A DNA stretch of 6,543 nucleotides from Tessaracoccus flavescens (GCA_020741375.1 DYZF01000158.1:1-6543), one strand, 5' to 3'. Positions 1 to 6,438 are shown, counted from the stretch's first letter. Translations and numbers: made by a program. The notes: generated by a model not told the origin, from the sequence alone.

Positions 1-1
1 G

Positions 2-1357
2 GCGCTCGGCGAGTCCGTCACCGAGGGCACCATCAGCCGCTGGCTGAAGGAAGTGGGCGACACCGTCGAGGCCGACGAGCCACTGCTCGAGGTTTCTACC
101 GACAAGGTCGACACCGAGATCCCGTCCCCGGCCGCCGGCACGCTGCTGGAAATCCGCTTCAAGGAAGACGACACCGCTGAGGTGGGCGCAGTGCTCGCCA
201 TCATCGGCGACGCCTCGGCGCAGCCGGAGCCCAAGGAAGAGACCGATCCCGAGCCCCAGGAGGAGGCCCCCAAGGAGGAGCCCAAGCCTGAGCCGAAGGA
301 AGAGCCGAAGCCCGAGCCCAAGGAAGAGCCGAAGAAGGAAGAGCCCAAGGCTGACGCCGCGCTCTCCCCCGCCGTCGAAGCCGCAGTGGCTCGCCGCGCG
401 GCCGAAGCCTCTGGCGACGGCACGTACGTGACCCCGCTGGTCCGCAAGATGGCCAAGGAGCACGGCGTGGATCTGGCATCCGTCAAGGGCACCGGCGTCG
501 GTGGCCGCATCCGTAAGCAGGACATCCTCGACGCGGCCGAAGCTGCCAAGGCTGCCCCTGCTGCTGAGGCGAAGAAGGACGAGGCCCCTGCGGCCGCGGC
601 CGCTCCGAAGGCCGCTCCCGAACAGGCCGAGAAGGTTCGCGGCACGACGGAGAAGCTGTCCCGCCTGCGCAAGGTCATCGCCTCCCGCATGGTGCAATCG
701 CTGCAGACGTCGGCCCAGCTCACCGCCACGGTGGAGGTGGACCTCACCGCCATCAGCCACATCCGCAACCAGGTCAAGGACGATTTCAAGAAGCGCAACG
801 GCGCCTCCCTGTCGTACCTGCCGTTCATCGTCGCCGCCGCCACCGAGGCACTCAAGCAGTTCCCGGTGGTCAACGCCACGATCGACACCGAGGCCGGCAC
901 CATGACCTACGCCGACGGCGAGCACGTCGGCATCGCGGTGGACACCGAGCGCGGCCTGCTGGTTCCGGTGATCAAGAACGCCGGCGACCTCAACCTCGCC
1001 GGCCTGGCCAAGAAGATCGCCGATCTCGCGGCCCGTACGCGTGACTCGAAGGTTGGCCCGGACGAGCTCAGCGGTGGTTCCTTCACCATCACGAACTACG
1101 GCTCGGCCGGCACGCTGTTCGACACCCCAATCGTCAACCAGCCGGAGGTCGCCATCCTCGGCACCGGCGCGCTGGTGAAGCGCCCGGTCGTCGTCGAGGA
1201 TCGCTTCGGCAACGAGTCGATCGCGGTGCGTCACATGATGTACCTGTCGCTCAGCTACGACCACCGTCTCATCGACGGTGCCGTCGCGGCCCGCTTCCTC
1301 TCCGCCATCAAGGAGCGCCTGGAAGACGGCGATTTCGGCGGTGAATTCGGCGTCTAG
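2..1357 (+). CDS. sucB: Dihydrolipoamide acyltransferase (E2) of 2-oxoacid dehydrogenase complex, actinobacterial SucB/DlaT type, 5'-partial
   Basis: This is the E2 core of a pyruvate/2-oxoglutarate dehydrogenase complex, which passes the acyl group from lipoyl-lysine to CoA in the cytoplasm. The reading frame is open to the left edge and enters inside a lipoyl domain ([14 protein letters not shown]), so the true start lies outside the window; the GTG at 53 is an internal Val codon. Visible domains in order are: a lipoyl domain (2-212) with lipoyl lysine in STDKVDTE at codon 104-106; a Glu/Pro/Lys linker (227-349); an E3/E1-binding domain (about 425-540, [10 protein letters not shown] and [14 protein letters not shown]); an Ala-rich linker; and the catalytic domain (about 632-1354). 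That last domain ends in SYDHRLIDG with catalytic His 1262-1264 and Asp 1274-1276. Related actinobacterial proteins carry two or three lipoyl domains, so more may lie upstream. The SucB name is conventional; in mycobacteria the homologue serves pyruvate dehydrogenase, so substrate is unsettled. Confidence 0.95.
   Translation, partial: ALGESVTEGTISRWLKEVGDTVEADEPLLEVSTDKVDTEIPSPAAGTLLEIRFKEDDTAEVGAVLAIIGDASAQPEPKEETDPEPQEEAPKEEPKPEPKEEPKPEPKEEPKKEEPKADAALSPAVEAAVARRAAEASGDGTYVTPLVRKMAKEHGVDLASVKGTGVGGRIRKQDILDAAEAAKAAPAAEAKKDEAPAAAAAPKAAPEQAEKVRGTTEKLSRLRKVIASRMVQSLQTSAQLTATVEVDLTAISHIRNQVKDDFKKRNGASLSYLPFIVAAATEALKQFPVVNATIDTEAGTMTYADGEHVGIAVDTERGLLVPVIKNAGDLNLAGLAKKIADLAARTRDSKVGPDELSGGSFTITNYGSAGTLFDTPIVNQPEVAILGTGALVKRPVVVEDRFGNESIAVRHMMYLSLSYDHRLIDGAVAARFLSAIKERLEDGDFGGEFGV
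275..349 (+). repeat. In-frame tandem repeat encoding the E2 interdomain linker
   Basis: A 24-base unit encoding EEPKPEPK occurs twice back to back (275-298 and 299-322). It is followed by a degenerate third unit, EEPKKEEPK (323-349). The preceding stretch from 227 ([16 protein letters not shown]) has the same composition. The repeat lies between the lipoyl domain and the subunit-binding domain, where E2 proteins have a flexible linker. The lower similarity at wobble positions (for example ccc/ccg/cct and gag/gaa) suggests an old repeat held by selection on the protein. Confidence 0.8.
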
Positions 1358-1373
1358 TCGCTAGCCCAGCATG

Positions 1374-1401
1374 AGACCCCCGGGATGATTCCCGGGGGTT
1401 T
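1374..1401 (+). terminator. Intrinsic terminator after sucB
   Basis: A perfect 10-bp stem pairs 1376-1385 (acccccggga) with 1390-1399 around a 4-base loop (tgat). It is extended by a G-T pair and an A-T pair to 12 bp. A short T-rich tail (tttctgcttt, 1399-1408) follows. It begins 17 bases after the sucB stop and points in the direction of transcription, as expected of a rho-independent terminator. The tail is T-rich rather than a pure T run. Confidence 0.88.
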
Positions 1402-1409
1402 CTGCTTTG

Positions 1410-2156
1410 ATGGCGCTCGTGTTTATCGGGATCGGGACGGTCGTCAACGTCGCCACGGTGATCGTCGGCTCTCTGCTCGGCATCCTGCTCGGCAACCGCA
1501 TCCCCGAACGCACCAAGGACACCGTCACCACGGTGCTGGGACTGTTCACGCTGGTGATCGGCGGGTTCTCCGTCGTGCTGATGAACTCCACGGCACTGGG
1601 CGACGCCGTCGGTTCGGCAGCGATGATCGTGGTGTTGGCCAGCCTGCTGCTGGGGACGCTGCTCGGTTCGTGGTTGCGCGTCGAGGACCGGCTGGAGCAG
1701 GGCGCGGCGTGGATTCGCCGTCGGTTCAAGGGCGCCGGGGACGAGAACCGGTTCGTCGACGGCCTCGTCACCTCCACGCTGGTGTTCTGCGTCGGCCCGC
1801 TCACCATCTTGGGCTCCATCTCCGACGGCTTGGGCCGCGGCGCTGACCAGTTGCTCGTGAAGGCGGTGCTCGACGGATTCGCGGCCATGGCCTTCGCCTC
1901 CACGCTCGGGTGGGGCGTCATGGCGTCGGCGGCGGCGGTCGCGGTGATTCAGGGGTCGCTGACGGCACTGGGCTACTTCGCGGGCGACGTGCTGACCGTG
2001 GCGCAGGTGGACGCGCTGAGCGCCGTCGGCGGCGTGATCCTGCTGGGGTTGGGACTCCGGCTGATGAATGTGAAGCAGGTCCCGGTCGGCGACCTGCTGC
2101 CGGCGCTGCTGCTGGCCCCCGTCCTCGTGTGGGCTGCGGCGGGGATCGTCGGCTGA
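1410..2156 (+). CDS. DUF554 family integral membrane protein
   Basis: The protein is 248 residues, a normal length for the DUF554 family (the E. coli YqgA / B. subtilis YdfK group), whose function is not established. Family hallmarks are the N-terminal GIGTVVNVATVIVGSLLG segment and, at about residues 126-140, FCVGPLTILGSISDG, followed by VLDGFAAMAFASTLGWG. Hydrophobic stretches suggest about six or seven membrane segments, for example residues 3-27, 39-58, 68-89, 118-137 and several from 155 to the C-terminus. A basic, charged loop (residues 90-114) is probably cytoplasmic. ATG 1410 is preferred. TTG 1407 is directly upstream in frame, and GTG 1419 is another option that would leave a shorter start (VFIGIGT). 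The gene lies just past the sucB terminator and only 12 bases before lipB. The only SD-like sequence (ggggg, 1394-1398) is inside the terminator stem. Nothing in the sequence ties it to lipoate metabolism. Confidence 0.88.
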   Translation: MALVFIGIGTVVNVATVIVGSLLGILLGNRIPERTKDTVTTVLGLFTLVIGGFSVVLMNSTALGDAVGSAAMIVVLASLLLGTLLGSWLRVEDRLEQGAAWIRRRFKGAGDENRFVDGLVTSTLVFCVGPLTILGSISDGLGRGADQLLVKAVLDGFAAMAFASTLGWGVMASAAAVAVIQGSLTALGYFAGDVLTVAQVDALSAVGGVILLGLGLRLMNVKQVPVGDLLPALLLAPVLVWAAAGIVG

Positions 2157-2157
2157 C

Positions 2158-2163
2158 TAGGAT
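2158..2163 (+). promoter_or_regulatory. Candidate -10 element (TAGGAT) for lipB, possibly leaderless
   Basis: TAGGAT matches the actinobacterial -10 pattern TANNNT. It lies 5 bases before the GTG at 2169 and 8 before the ATG at 2172, about where a transcript starting at or next to the start codon would need it. No good -35 is seen, which is common for such promoters. The overlapping AGGA (2159-2162) could instead act as a weak Shine-Dalgarno with 6-base spacing to the GTG. The sequence alone does not choose between these readings. Confidence 0.45.
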
Positions 2164-2168
2164 CGGCT

Positions 2169-2822
2169 GTGATGTTGAGTTTTGAGTATCGAGGCCTCGG
2201 CAGCGAACCCAGCCTGAGCGAGTACGAGCCCACCTGGGCGTACCAGCGGGAGGTGCACGCCGCCGTCGCCGACGGCACCCGGCCGGATCATGTGATCTAC
2301 GTGGAACACTCCCCCGTCTACACCGCCGGGCACCGCACCAAGCCGGGCGACTACCCCAAGGACGGCACGCCGGTGGTTCCCGTGGACCGGGGCGGGGAGA
2401 TCACGTATCACGGGCCCGGCCAGCTGGTGGGCTACCCGATCGTGAAGCTGCGCGACGGCGTCGGCGTCGTCGATTACGTGCGGGTGCTGGAGGAGGCGGT
2501 CATCGCGCTGCTCCAGAGCTACGGCCTTTACAGCGGCCGTGTGAGTGGCCGCACCGGCGTGTGGCTGGGCGCGACCGCGAACCGGCCTGAACGGAAGATC
2601 TGCGCCATCGGTGTCCGGGTGGCCCGCCGCACCACGACGCACGGCTTCGCGCTCAACGTGCTCAGCAGCGCTGAGCGATTCGGCAACATCGTCCCCTGCG
2701 GCATCTCCGACGCGGGCGTGACGTCGCTTATCGAGGAACTCCCCGGAGACTGGTCCGTGGCCCAGGTGGCGCGTGACCTCCAAGCCCCGCTGACCGCTGC
2801 TCTCAGCAGGATCCGGCGTTGA
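2169..2822 (+). CDS. lipB: Octanoyl-[ACP]:protein N-octanoyltransferase LipB
   Basis: LipB transfers an octanoyl group from acyl carrier protein to the target lysine of lipoyl domains and the glycine cleavage H protein, the first step of endogenous protein lipoylation in the cytoplasm. The 217-residue frame shows the LipB signature at about residues 73-90 ([18 protein letters not shown]), GRTGVWL at 127-133, the catalytic Lys143 in RKICAIGV (codon 2595-2597), THGFALN at 157-163, and the catalytic Cys177 in PCGISD (codon 2697-2699). Cys and Lys form the catalytic pair in known LipB enzymes, so the protein should be active. Three in-frame starts are adjacent: GTG 2169, ATG 2172 and TTG 2175. 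GTG 2169 is chosen because the TAGGAT upstream fits it best, but ATG 2172 is nearly as good. The DUF554 stop is 12 bases upstream and lipA follows about 22 bases after the stop. Confidence 0.96.
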   Translation: MMLSFEYRGLGSEPSLSEYEPTWAYQREVHAAVADGTRPDHVIYVEHSPVYTAGHRTKPGDYPKDGTPVVPVDRGGEITYHGPGQLVGYPIVKLRDGVGVVDYVRVLEEAVIALLQSYGLYSGRVSGRTGVWLGATANRPERKICAIGVRVARRTTTHGFALNVLSSAERFGNIVPCGISDAGVTSLIEELPGDWSVAQVARDLQAPLTAALSRIRR

Positions 2823-2831
2823 CCGAACAGA

Positions 2832-2837
2832 TAGGGT
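2832..2837 (+). promoter_or_regulatory. Candidate -10 element (TAGGGT) for lipA, possibly leaderless
   Basis: TAGGGT fits the TANNNT pattern and ends 7 bases before the GTG at 2845, a spacing that would put the transcript's first base at or beside that start codon. The overlapping agggtgg (2833-2839) could alternatively be a degenerate Shine-Dalgarno for the same GTG with about 5 bases of spacing. Both readings favour 2845 over the upstream GTG at 2836, which overlaps the hexamer. Confidence 0.45.
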
Positions 2838-2844
2838 GGCCGTT

Positions 2845-3777
2845 GTGACCGCAGTGCAGCCAGATGGGCGTCGCCTCCTCCGCATCGAGGCGAAGAACGC
2901 CGAGACCCCGATCGAACGCAAGCCAGGGTGGATCAAGACCACCGCGAAGATGGGGCCCAACTACAACGACTTGCAGGACATCGTCGCCAAGGGCGATCTG
3001 CACACCGTGTGCCAGGAGGCAGGCTGCCCCAACATCTATGAGTGCTGGGAGGATCGCGAATCCACCTTCCTCATCGGCGGCGACAAGTGCACCCGGCGGT
3101 GCGATTTCTGCCAGATCGAATCCGCCAAGCCCGACGGCTACGACCCGGCCGAGCCGATGCGCGTCGCCGCGTCCGTCAAGCAGATGGGCCTGCGCTACGC
3201 CACCATCACCGGTGTTTGCCGCGACGACCTCGAGGACGAGGGCGCATGGCTCTACGCCGAGACGATCCGCCAGATCCACGCGGTCAACCCGGGCGTCGGC
3301 GTCGAGATGCTCGCACCAGACTTCTCCGGCAAGGCCGAGCTGCTGGGCCAGCTGTTCGATGCGAAGCCGGAGGTGTTCGCGCACAACGTCGAGACGGTAC
3401 CGCGAATCTTCAAGCGCATCCGTCCCGGCTTCCGGTACGACCGGTCGCTGGAGGTGCTCACCATGTCGCGCGACGCCGGCCTGGTCACCAAGTCCAACCT
3501 CATCCTGGGCATGGGCGAGACCCGCGAGGAGATCTCCGCCGCGCTGCACGACCTGTACGACGCGGGCACGGAGCTAATCACCATCACGCAGTACCTGCGG
3601 CCCAACGCCACCCTCCACCCCATCGACCGGTGGGTCACCCCGCAGGAGTTCGATGAGCTGGCGGAGGAGGCTCGCGAGATCGGATATTCTGGCGTGTTGT
3701 CCGGGCCGCTCGTCCGGTCGTCGTACCGGGCAGGACGCCTGTACCGGACGGCAATGGACGCCCGCAAGAAGAACTAA
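2845..3777 (+). CDS. lipA: Lipoyl synthase LipA (radical SAM)
   Basis: LipA is a radical SAM enzyme that inserts two sulfur atoms at C6 and C8 of protein-bound octanoyl groups, completing lipoate on E2 and H proteins. With the start at 2845 it is 310 residues, a usual length. The auxiliary [4Fe-4S] cluster motif [12 protein letters not shown] has Cys56, 61 and 67 (codons 3010, 3025, 3043). The radical SAM motif CTRRCDFC has Cys82, 86 and 89 (codons 3088, 3100, 3109). GMGET lies at about 222-226 in the barrel, and the C-terminal RSSYRAG at 291-297 holds the serine ligand of the auxiliary cluster. All cluster ligands are intact. GTG 2845 gives [15 protein letters not shown], which lines up with the short N-termini of actinobacterial LipA. 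GTG 2836 would add three residues and overlaps the upstream hexamer. An unpaired Cys125 is present in TGVCRDDL. The DUF4191 gene follows after 12 bases. Confidence 0.97.
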   Translation: MTAVQPDGRRLLRIEAKNAETPIERKPGWIKTTAKMGPNYNDLQDIVAKGDLHTVCQEAGCPNIYECWEDRESTFLIGGDKCTRRCDFCQIESAKPDGYDPAEPMRVAASVKQMGLRYATITGVCRDDLEDEGAWLYAETIRQIHAVNPGVGVEMLAPDFSGKAELLGQLFDAKPEVFAHNVETVPRIFKRIRPGFRYDRSLEVLTMSRDAGLVTKSNLILGMGETREEISAALHDLYDAGTELITITQYLRPNATLHPIDRWVTPQEFDELAEEAREIGYSGVLSGPLVRSSYRAGRLYRTAMDARKKN

Positions 3778-3779
3778 CA

Positions 3780-3784
3780 CGGAG
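3780..3784 (+). promoter_or_regulatory. Shine-Dalgarno of the DUF4191 gene
   Basis: CGGAG lies 5 bases before the ATG at 3790, a good match in sequence and spacing. It is the clearest ribosome binding site in the window and fixes this start. It contrasts with the weak or absent sites before lipB, lipA and the ABC-F gene. Confidence 0.7.
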
Positions 3785-3789
3785 ACCCG

Positions 3790-4548
3790 ATGGCAAAGAG
3801 CGAAAGGGCCAAGGCGCTAGAGGCCAAGCAGAAGGCCGAGGCCAAGGCCCTCAAGGAGCGCAAGAAGAACTCCACGAACCCGGAGGACTGGGGCCGTTGG
3901 CGTCAGATGGTGGAGACCTACAAGGTCACCGCGCAGCACGACAAGGCCCTGCCGTGGCTCATGCTCGGCGGCCTGATCCTGCCCATCATCATCTTCCTGA
4001 TCATCGGCTTCCTGCTCAACCAGCCGATCATCTGGGGCGTTCTCGGCCTGTCGGTCGGCTTCCTGGTGGCGATGCTGGCCTTCGCGTGGCGTGCGCGCCG
4101 CGCCGTCTACGCCCGCTTCGACGGCCAGGCCGGCTCCGCCGAGGTGGCGCTGCAGATGCTGGACAAGAAGTGGATCTCCACCCCCGTCGTGACGGCCACG
4201 CGTAACTTCGACGTCGTGCACCGCACGCTCGGCCCCGGCGGCCTGCTGCTGATCGGTGAGGGCGATCCCGGTCGCTTGAAGCCGCTGCTGGAGAGCGAGC
4301 GCAAGAAGCACTCTCAGGTGGCGTTCGGCGTCGACGTGAAGGTGCTGCAGATGGGCAAGAAGGAAGGCCAGATCCCGCTGGATCAGCTGACCAAGCACAT
4401 CAAGAAGCTGCCCAAGACGCTCACCCCGGCGAAGATCCAAGAGGTCAACCAGCGCCTCCGCGCGCTCGACGCCATGCGCCCCAAGGCGCCCATCCCCAAG
4501 GGTCCGATCAACGTCAAGGGTGCCCGCTCCGCCATGCGCGGACGCTGA
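3790..4548 (+). CDS. DUF4191 family two-pass membrane protein
   Basis: This 252-residue protein resembles the conserved actinobacterial membrane protein found directly after lipA (Rv2219-type in mycobacteria, DUF4191); its function is unknown. The N-terminus (residues 1-26) is a highly charged Lys/Glu/Ala helix. Two adjacent membrane segments lie at about 55-76 (PWLMLGGLILPIIIFLIIGF) and 80-100, joined by a very short turn, so both ends should face the same side, probably the cytoplasm given the basic WRARRAVYARF that follows. The C-terminal soluble part (about 104-252) includes VVTATRNFDVVHRTLGPGGLLLIGEG and a basic tail ending GARSAMRGR. No catalytic motif is recognised. The gene sits 12 bases after lipA and 3 bases before the ABC-F gene, so it is probably co-transcribed with both. 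The conserved place beside lipA suggests shared expression, not a proven role in lipoylation. Confidence 0.9.
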   Translation: MAKSERAKALEAKQKAEAKALKERKKNSTNPEDWGRWRQMVETYKVTAQHDKALPWLMLGGLILPIIIFLIIGFLLNQPIIWGVLGLSVGFLVAMLAFAWRARRAVYARFDGQAGSAEVALQMLDKKWISTPVVTATRNFDVVHRTLGPGGLLLIGEGDPGRLKPLLESERKKHSQVAFGVDVKVLQMGKKEGQIPLDQLTKHIKKLPKTLTPAKIQEVNQRLRALDAMRPKAPIPKGPINVKGARSAMRGR

Positions 4549-4551
4549 TCT

Positions 4552-6333
4552 GTGGCGAACCTCGTCAACCTCGAATCCGTCACCCACGGGTTCGGCACCC
4601 GGATCCTGCTCGACGGCGTCTCCCTGGGCATCTCCGCGGGTGAGGTCATCGGCGTCGTCGGCCGCAACGGCGACGGCAAGACGACCCTGCTGCGCATCCT
4701 GACCGGCGATCTGGAGCCCGATCAGGGCCGGGTCACCCGCTCGAACAACGCCTCCATCGGCGTGCTCACGCAGGCCACTACAGGCGCCGACGAGCAGACC
4801 ATCCGCGATTGGATCGTCGACGGCGAACCGGACCATGTGTGGGCGGCGGACGCCGCGCGGCGCGGCGTCGTCGAAGCCCTCCTCGGCGACATGGAACTGG
4901 ATCGCCGCCTAGACACGCTGTCCGGTGGCGAACGCCGTCGCGTTGGCCTGGTGGCGGTGCTGCTGCACAACCATGATCTGATCGTCTTGGACGAGCCAAC
5001 CAACCACCTCGACGTGGAGGCCATCGCCTTCCTCGCCGAACACCTTCAAGCCCGCACCAAGGCGGGGCTCGCGATGCTGGTCGTCTCCCACGACCGCTGG
5101 TTCCTCGATCAGGTGTGCACCCGCATCTGGGAGGTGCACGACGGCATCGTCGACCCGTACGACGGCGGTTACGCGGCCTACGTACTGGCCCGCGTCGAAC
5201 GGCAGCGCCAGGCGCAGGCCAACGAGGCGCGCCGCCAGAATCTTGCGCGCAAGGAGTTGGCGTGGCTGCGTCGGGGGGCTCCGGCCCGGACGTCGAAGGC
5301 GAAGTACCGCGTCGACGCGGCCAACGCGCTGATCGCCGACGTGCCGCCGCCGCGCGACAAGCTGGCGCTGCAGCAGTTCTCCGTCACGCGCCTCGGCAAG
5401 GACGTCTTCGACCTGACGAACGTGGATTACGCCGTCGGCGGGCGGAAGTTGCTGGACAAGGTCACGTGGTCGATCGGGCCGGGCGACCGGATCGGTCTCG
5501 TCGGCGTCAACGGCGCTGGCAAGACCACGCTCCTCGACCTGCTGGCCGACGAACGCGAACCGGATGCGGGGAAGATCAAGCGCGGCAAGACGCTGCGGCT
5601 GGGCTACCTGTCGCAGACCGTCGGCGAACTGGACGACGGCGACCGCGTGCTCGAATCGGTCAAGCGGCTCAAGGAGGAGACGAAGCTGGCGACGGGGCGC
5701 GAGGCGTCCGCGTCGTCGCTGCTGGAGGAGTTCGGGTTCACCGGCGACAAGCTGGTGGCGCGCATCGGCGATCTGTCCGGCGGCGAGCGTCGCCGCCTGC
5801 AGTTCCTGCGGCTGTTGCTCACCGAGCCCAACGTCTTGATCCTCGACGAGCCCACCAATGATCTGGACATCGACACCCTCACCGTCATCGAGGATTACCT
5901 CGACACATGGCCGGGCACGTTGATCGTCGTCAGCCACGACCGCTACTTCCTGGAGCGGATCACCGACTACACGCATGCGCTGCTGGGCGACGGCAGCATC
6001 GCTCTCCTACCGGGCGGGGTCGAGGAGTACCTCGATCGCCGACGGCGGGCGAAGGCGGCACCGGGCCGCGCGAAGGCCGCGCAGGAGGGTGCGTCCGCGG
6101 TGGATGCTGCGCCGAGCAAGTCCGACGCCGCGGCCGATCGGCAGCGAAAGAAGGACTTGGCGCGGATCGAGGGCCAGTTGGACAAGGTGCAGCGGGAGAT
6201 CGATTCCCTGCACTCGGCGATGACGGCGGCAGCGGCCGACTACGAGAAGTTGGCGGCGTTGGACGCTGATCTGCGGGCTGCGGAGTCGCGGCGCGACGAG
6301 CTGGAAGAAGCTTGGCTCGAGGCAGCCGAGTAG
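4552..6333 (+). CDS. ABC-F family ATPase, Uup-like
   Basis: This is a soluble protein of 593 residues with two ATP-binding domains and no membrane segments, typical of ABC-F proteins, which act on ribosomes or in genome maintenance rather than transport. Domain 1 has Walker A GRNGDGKTT (37-45), signature LSGGE (123-127), Walker B LIVLDEPTNHLD (143-154) and H-loop His180. Domain 2 has Walker A GVNGAGKTT (318-326), signature LSGGE (408-412), Walker B VLILDEPTNDLD (428-439) and His462. Both catalytic glutamates (148 and 433) are present, so both sites look active. The interdomain linker (about 205-270, with ARKELAWLRRGAPARTSKAK) and a C-terminal coiled coil (about 529-593) after an Ala/Lys-rich spacer resemble Uup, whose C-terminal domain binds DNA. 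An antibiotic-resistance ABC-F is less likely. GTG 4552 follows the DUF4191 stop by 3 bases, with no good Shine-Dalgarno, which suggests translational coupling. Confidence 0.94.
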   Translation: MANLVNLESVTHGFGTRILLDGVSLGISAGEVIGVVGRNGDGKTTLLRILTGDLEPDQGRVTRSNNASIGVLTQATTGADEQTIRDWIVDGEPDHVWAADAARRGVVEALLGDMELDRRLDTLSGGERRRVGLVAVLLHNHDLIVLDEPTNHLDVEAIAFLAEHLQARTKAGLAMLVVSHDRWFLDQVCTRIWEVHDGIVDPYDGGYAAYVLARVERQRQAQANEARRQNLARKELAWLRRGAPARTSKAKYRVDAANALIADVPPPRDKLALQQFSVTRLGKDVFDLTNVDYAVGGRKLLDKVTWSIGPGDRIGLVGVNGAGKTTLLDLLADEREPDAGKIKRGKTLRLGYLSQTVGELDDGDRVLESVKRLKEETKLATGREASASSLLEEFGFTGDKLVARIGDLSGGERRRLQFLRLLLTEPNVLILDEPTNDLDIDTLTVIEDYLDTWPGTLIVVSHDRYFLERITDYTHALLGDGSIALLPGGVEEYLDRRRRAKAAPGRAKAAQEGASAVDAAPSKSDAAADRQRKKDLARIEGQLDKVQREIDSLHSAMTAAAADYEKLAALDADLRAAESRRDELEEAWLEAAE

Positions 6334-6338
6334 CTTCT

Positions 6339-6385
6339 GCTGATTGAGTAGCCCGCGCGACGGAGTCGCCGGGCGTATCGAAATC
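6339..6385 (+). repeat. Intergenic hairpin repeat, copy 1
   Basis: A 47-base unit begins gctgattgagtag and ends gggcgtatcgaaatc. It starts 6 bases after the ABC-F stop codon. Its core folds as gcccg (6351-6355) with cgggc (6370-6374) and gcgac (6357-6361) with gtcgc (6365-6369), with one bulged C and a 3-base loop. Outer gatt/aatc ends can also pair. I recall similar 'ttgagtag...gtatcgaaa' palindromic repeats between genes in many high-GC actinobacterial genomes. It could act as a transcript 3' end, but has no T run. Confidence 0.85.
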
Positions 6386-6391
6386 CGTTTC

Positions 6392-6438
6392 GCTGATTGA
6401 GTAGCCCCCGCGACGCAGTCGCCGGGCGTATCGAAATC
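6392..6438 (+). repeat. Intergenic hairpin repeat, copy 2
   Basis: This is a direct repeat of the unit at 6339-6385 with a 53-base period and a 6-base spacer (cgtttc). By eye 45 of 47 bases match. The differences are C at 6408 (G at 6355 in copy 1) and C at 6416 (G at 6363). The inner stem gcgac/gtcgc is unchanged. The first change breaks one outer stem pair, and the second lies in the loop. Confidence 0.85.

Noticed and set aside
53..55. GTG at 53 as the start of the E2 gene.
   Set aside because: The 17 codons before it continue the lipoyl domain ([17 protein letters not shown]), so it is an internal valine in a gene cut by the window edge.
2819..2824. TTGACC as a -35 box for lipA.
   Set aside because: It is only 7 bases before the TAGGGT hexamer, too close for a normal 16-18 base spacer, and it overlaps the lipB stop codon. 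No matching -10 lies at the right distance downstream.
2157..2960. Open frame on the - strand (267 residues) opposite lipB and the start of lipA.
   Set aside because: lipB and lipA are unambiguous on the + strand, with catalytic residues intact. The reverse frame shows no domain.
3817..4836. Long open frame on the - strand (339 residues) across the DUF4191 gene and the start of the ABC-F gene.
   Set aside because: It is a mirror of GC-rich codons on the + strand. The translation is rich in Gly/Ala/Arg/Asp/Leu with no recognisable domain, and both + strand genes there have clear family features.
4909..5976. Long open frame on the - strand (355 residues) opposite the ABC-F gene.
   Set aside because: The + strand frame has two complete sets of ATPase motifs in this interval. 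The reverse translation is low-complexity and matches no known family, as expected for an antisense shadow in high-GC DNA.
4552..6333. ABC-F gene as an antibiotic-resistance determinant or as part of a membrane transporter.
   Set aside because: There are no membrane segments and no adjacent permease. The linker and the C-terminal coiled coil look Uup-like, and the core-gene setting gives no sign of acquired resistance.
6339..6438. The two repeats as the beginning of a CRISPR array.
   Set aside because: There are only two units, the spacer is 6 bases long, and the units are hairpins with variable cores. No cas gene is present in the window.
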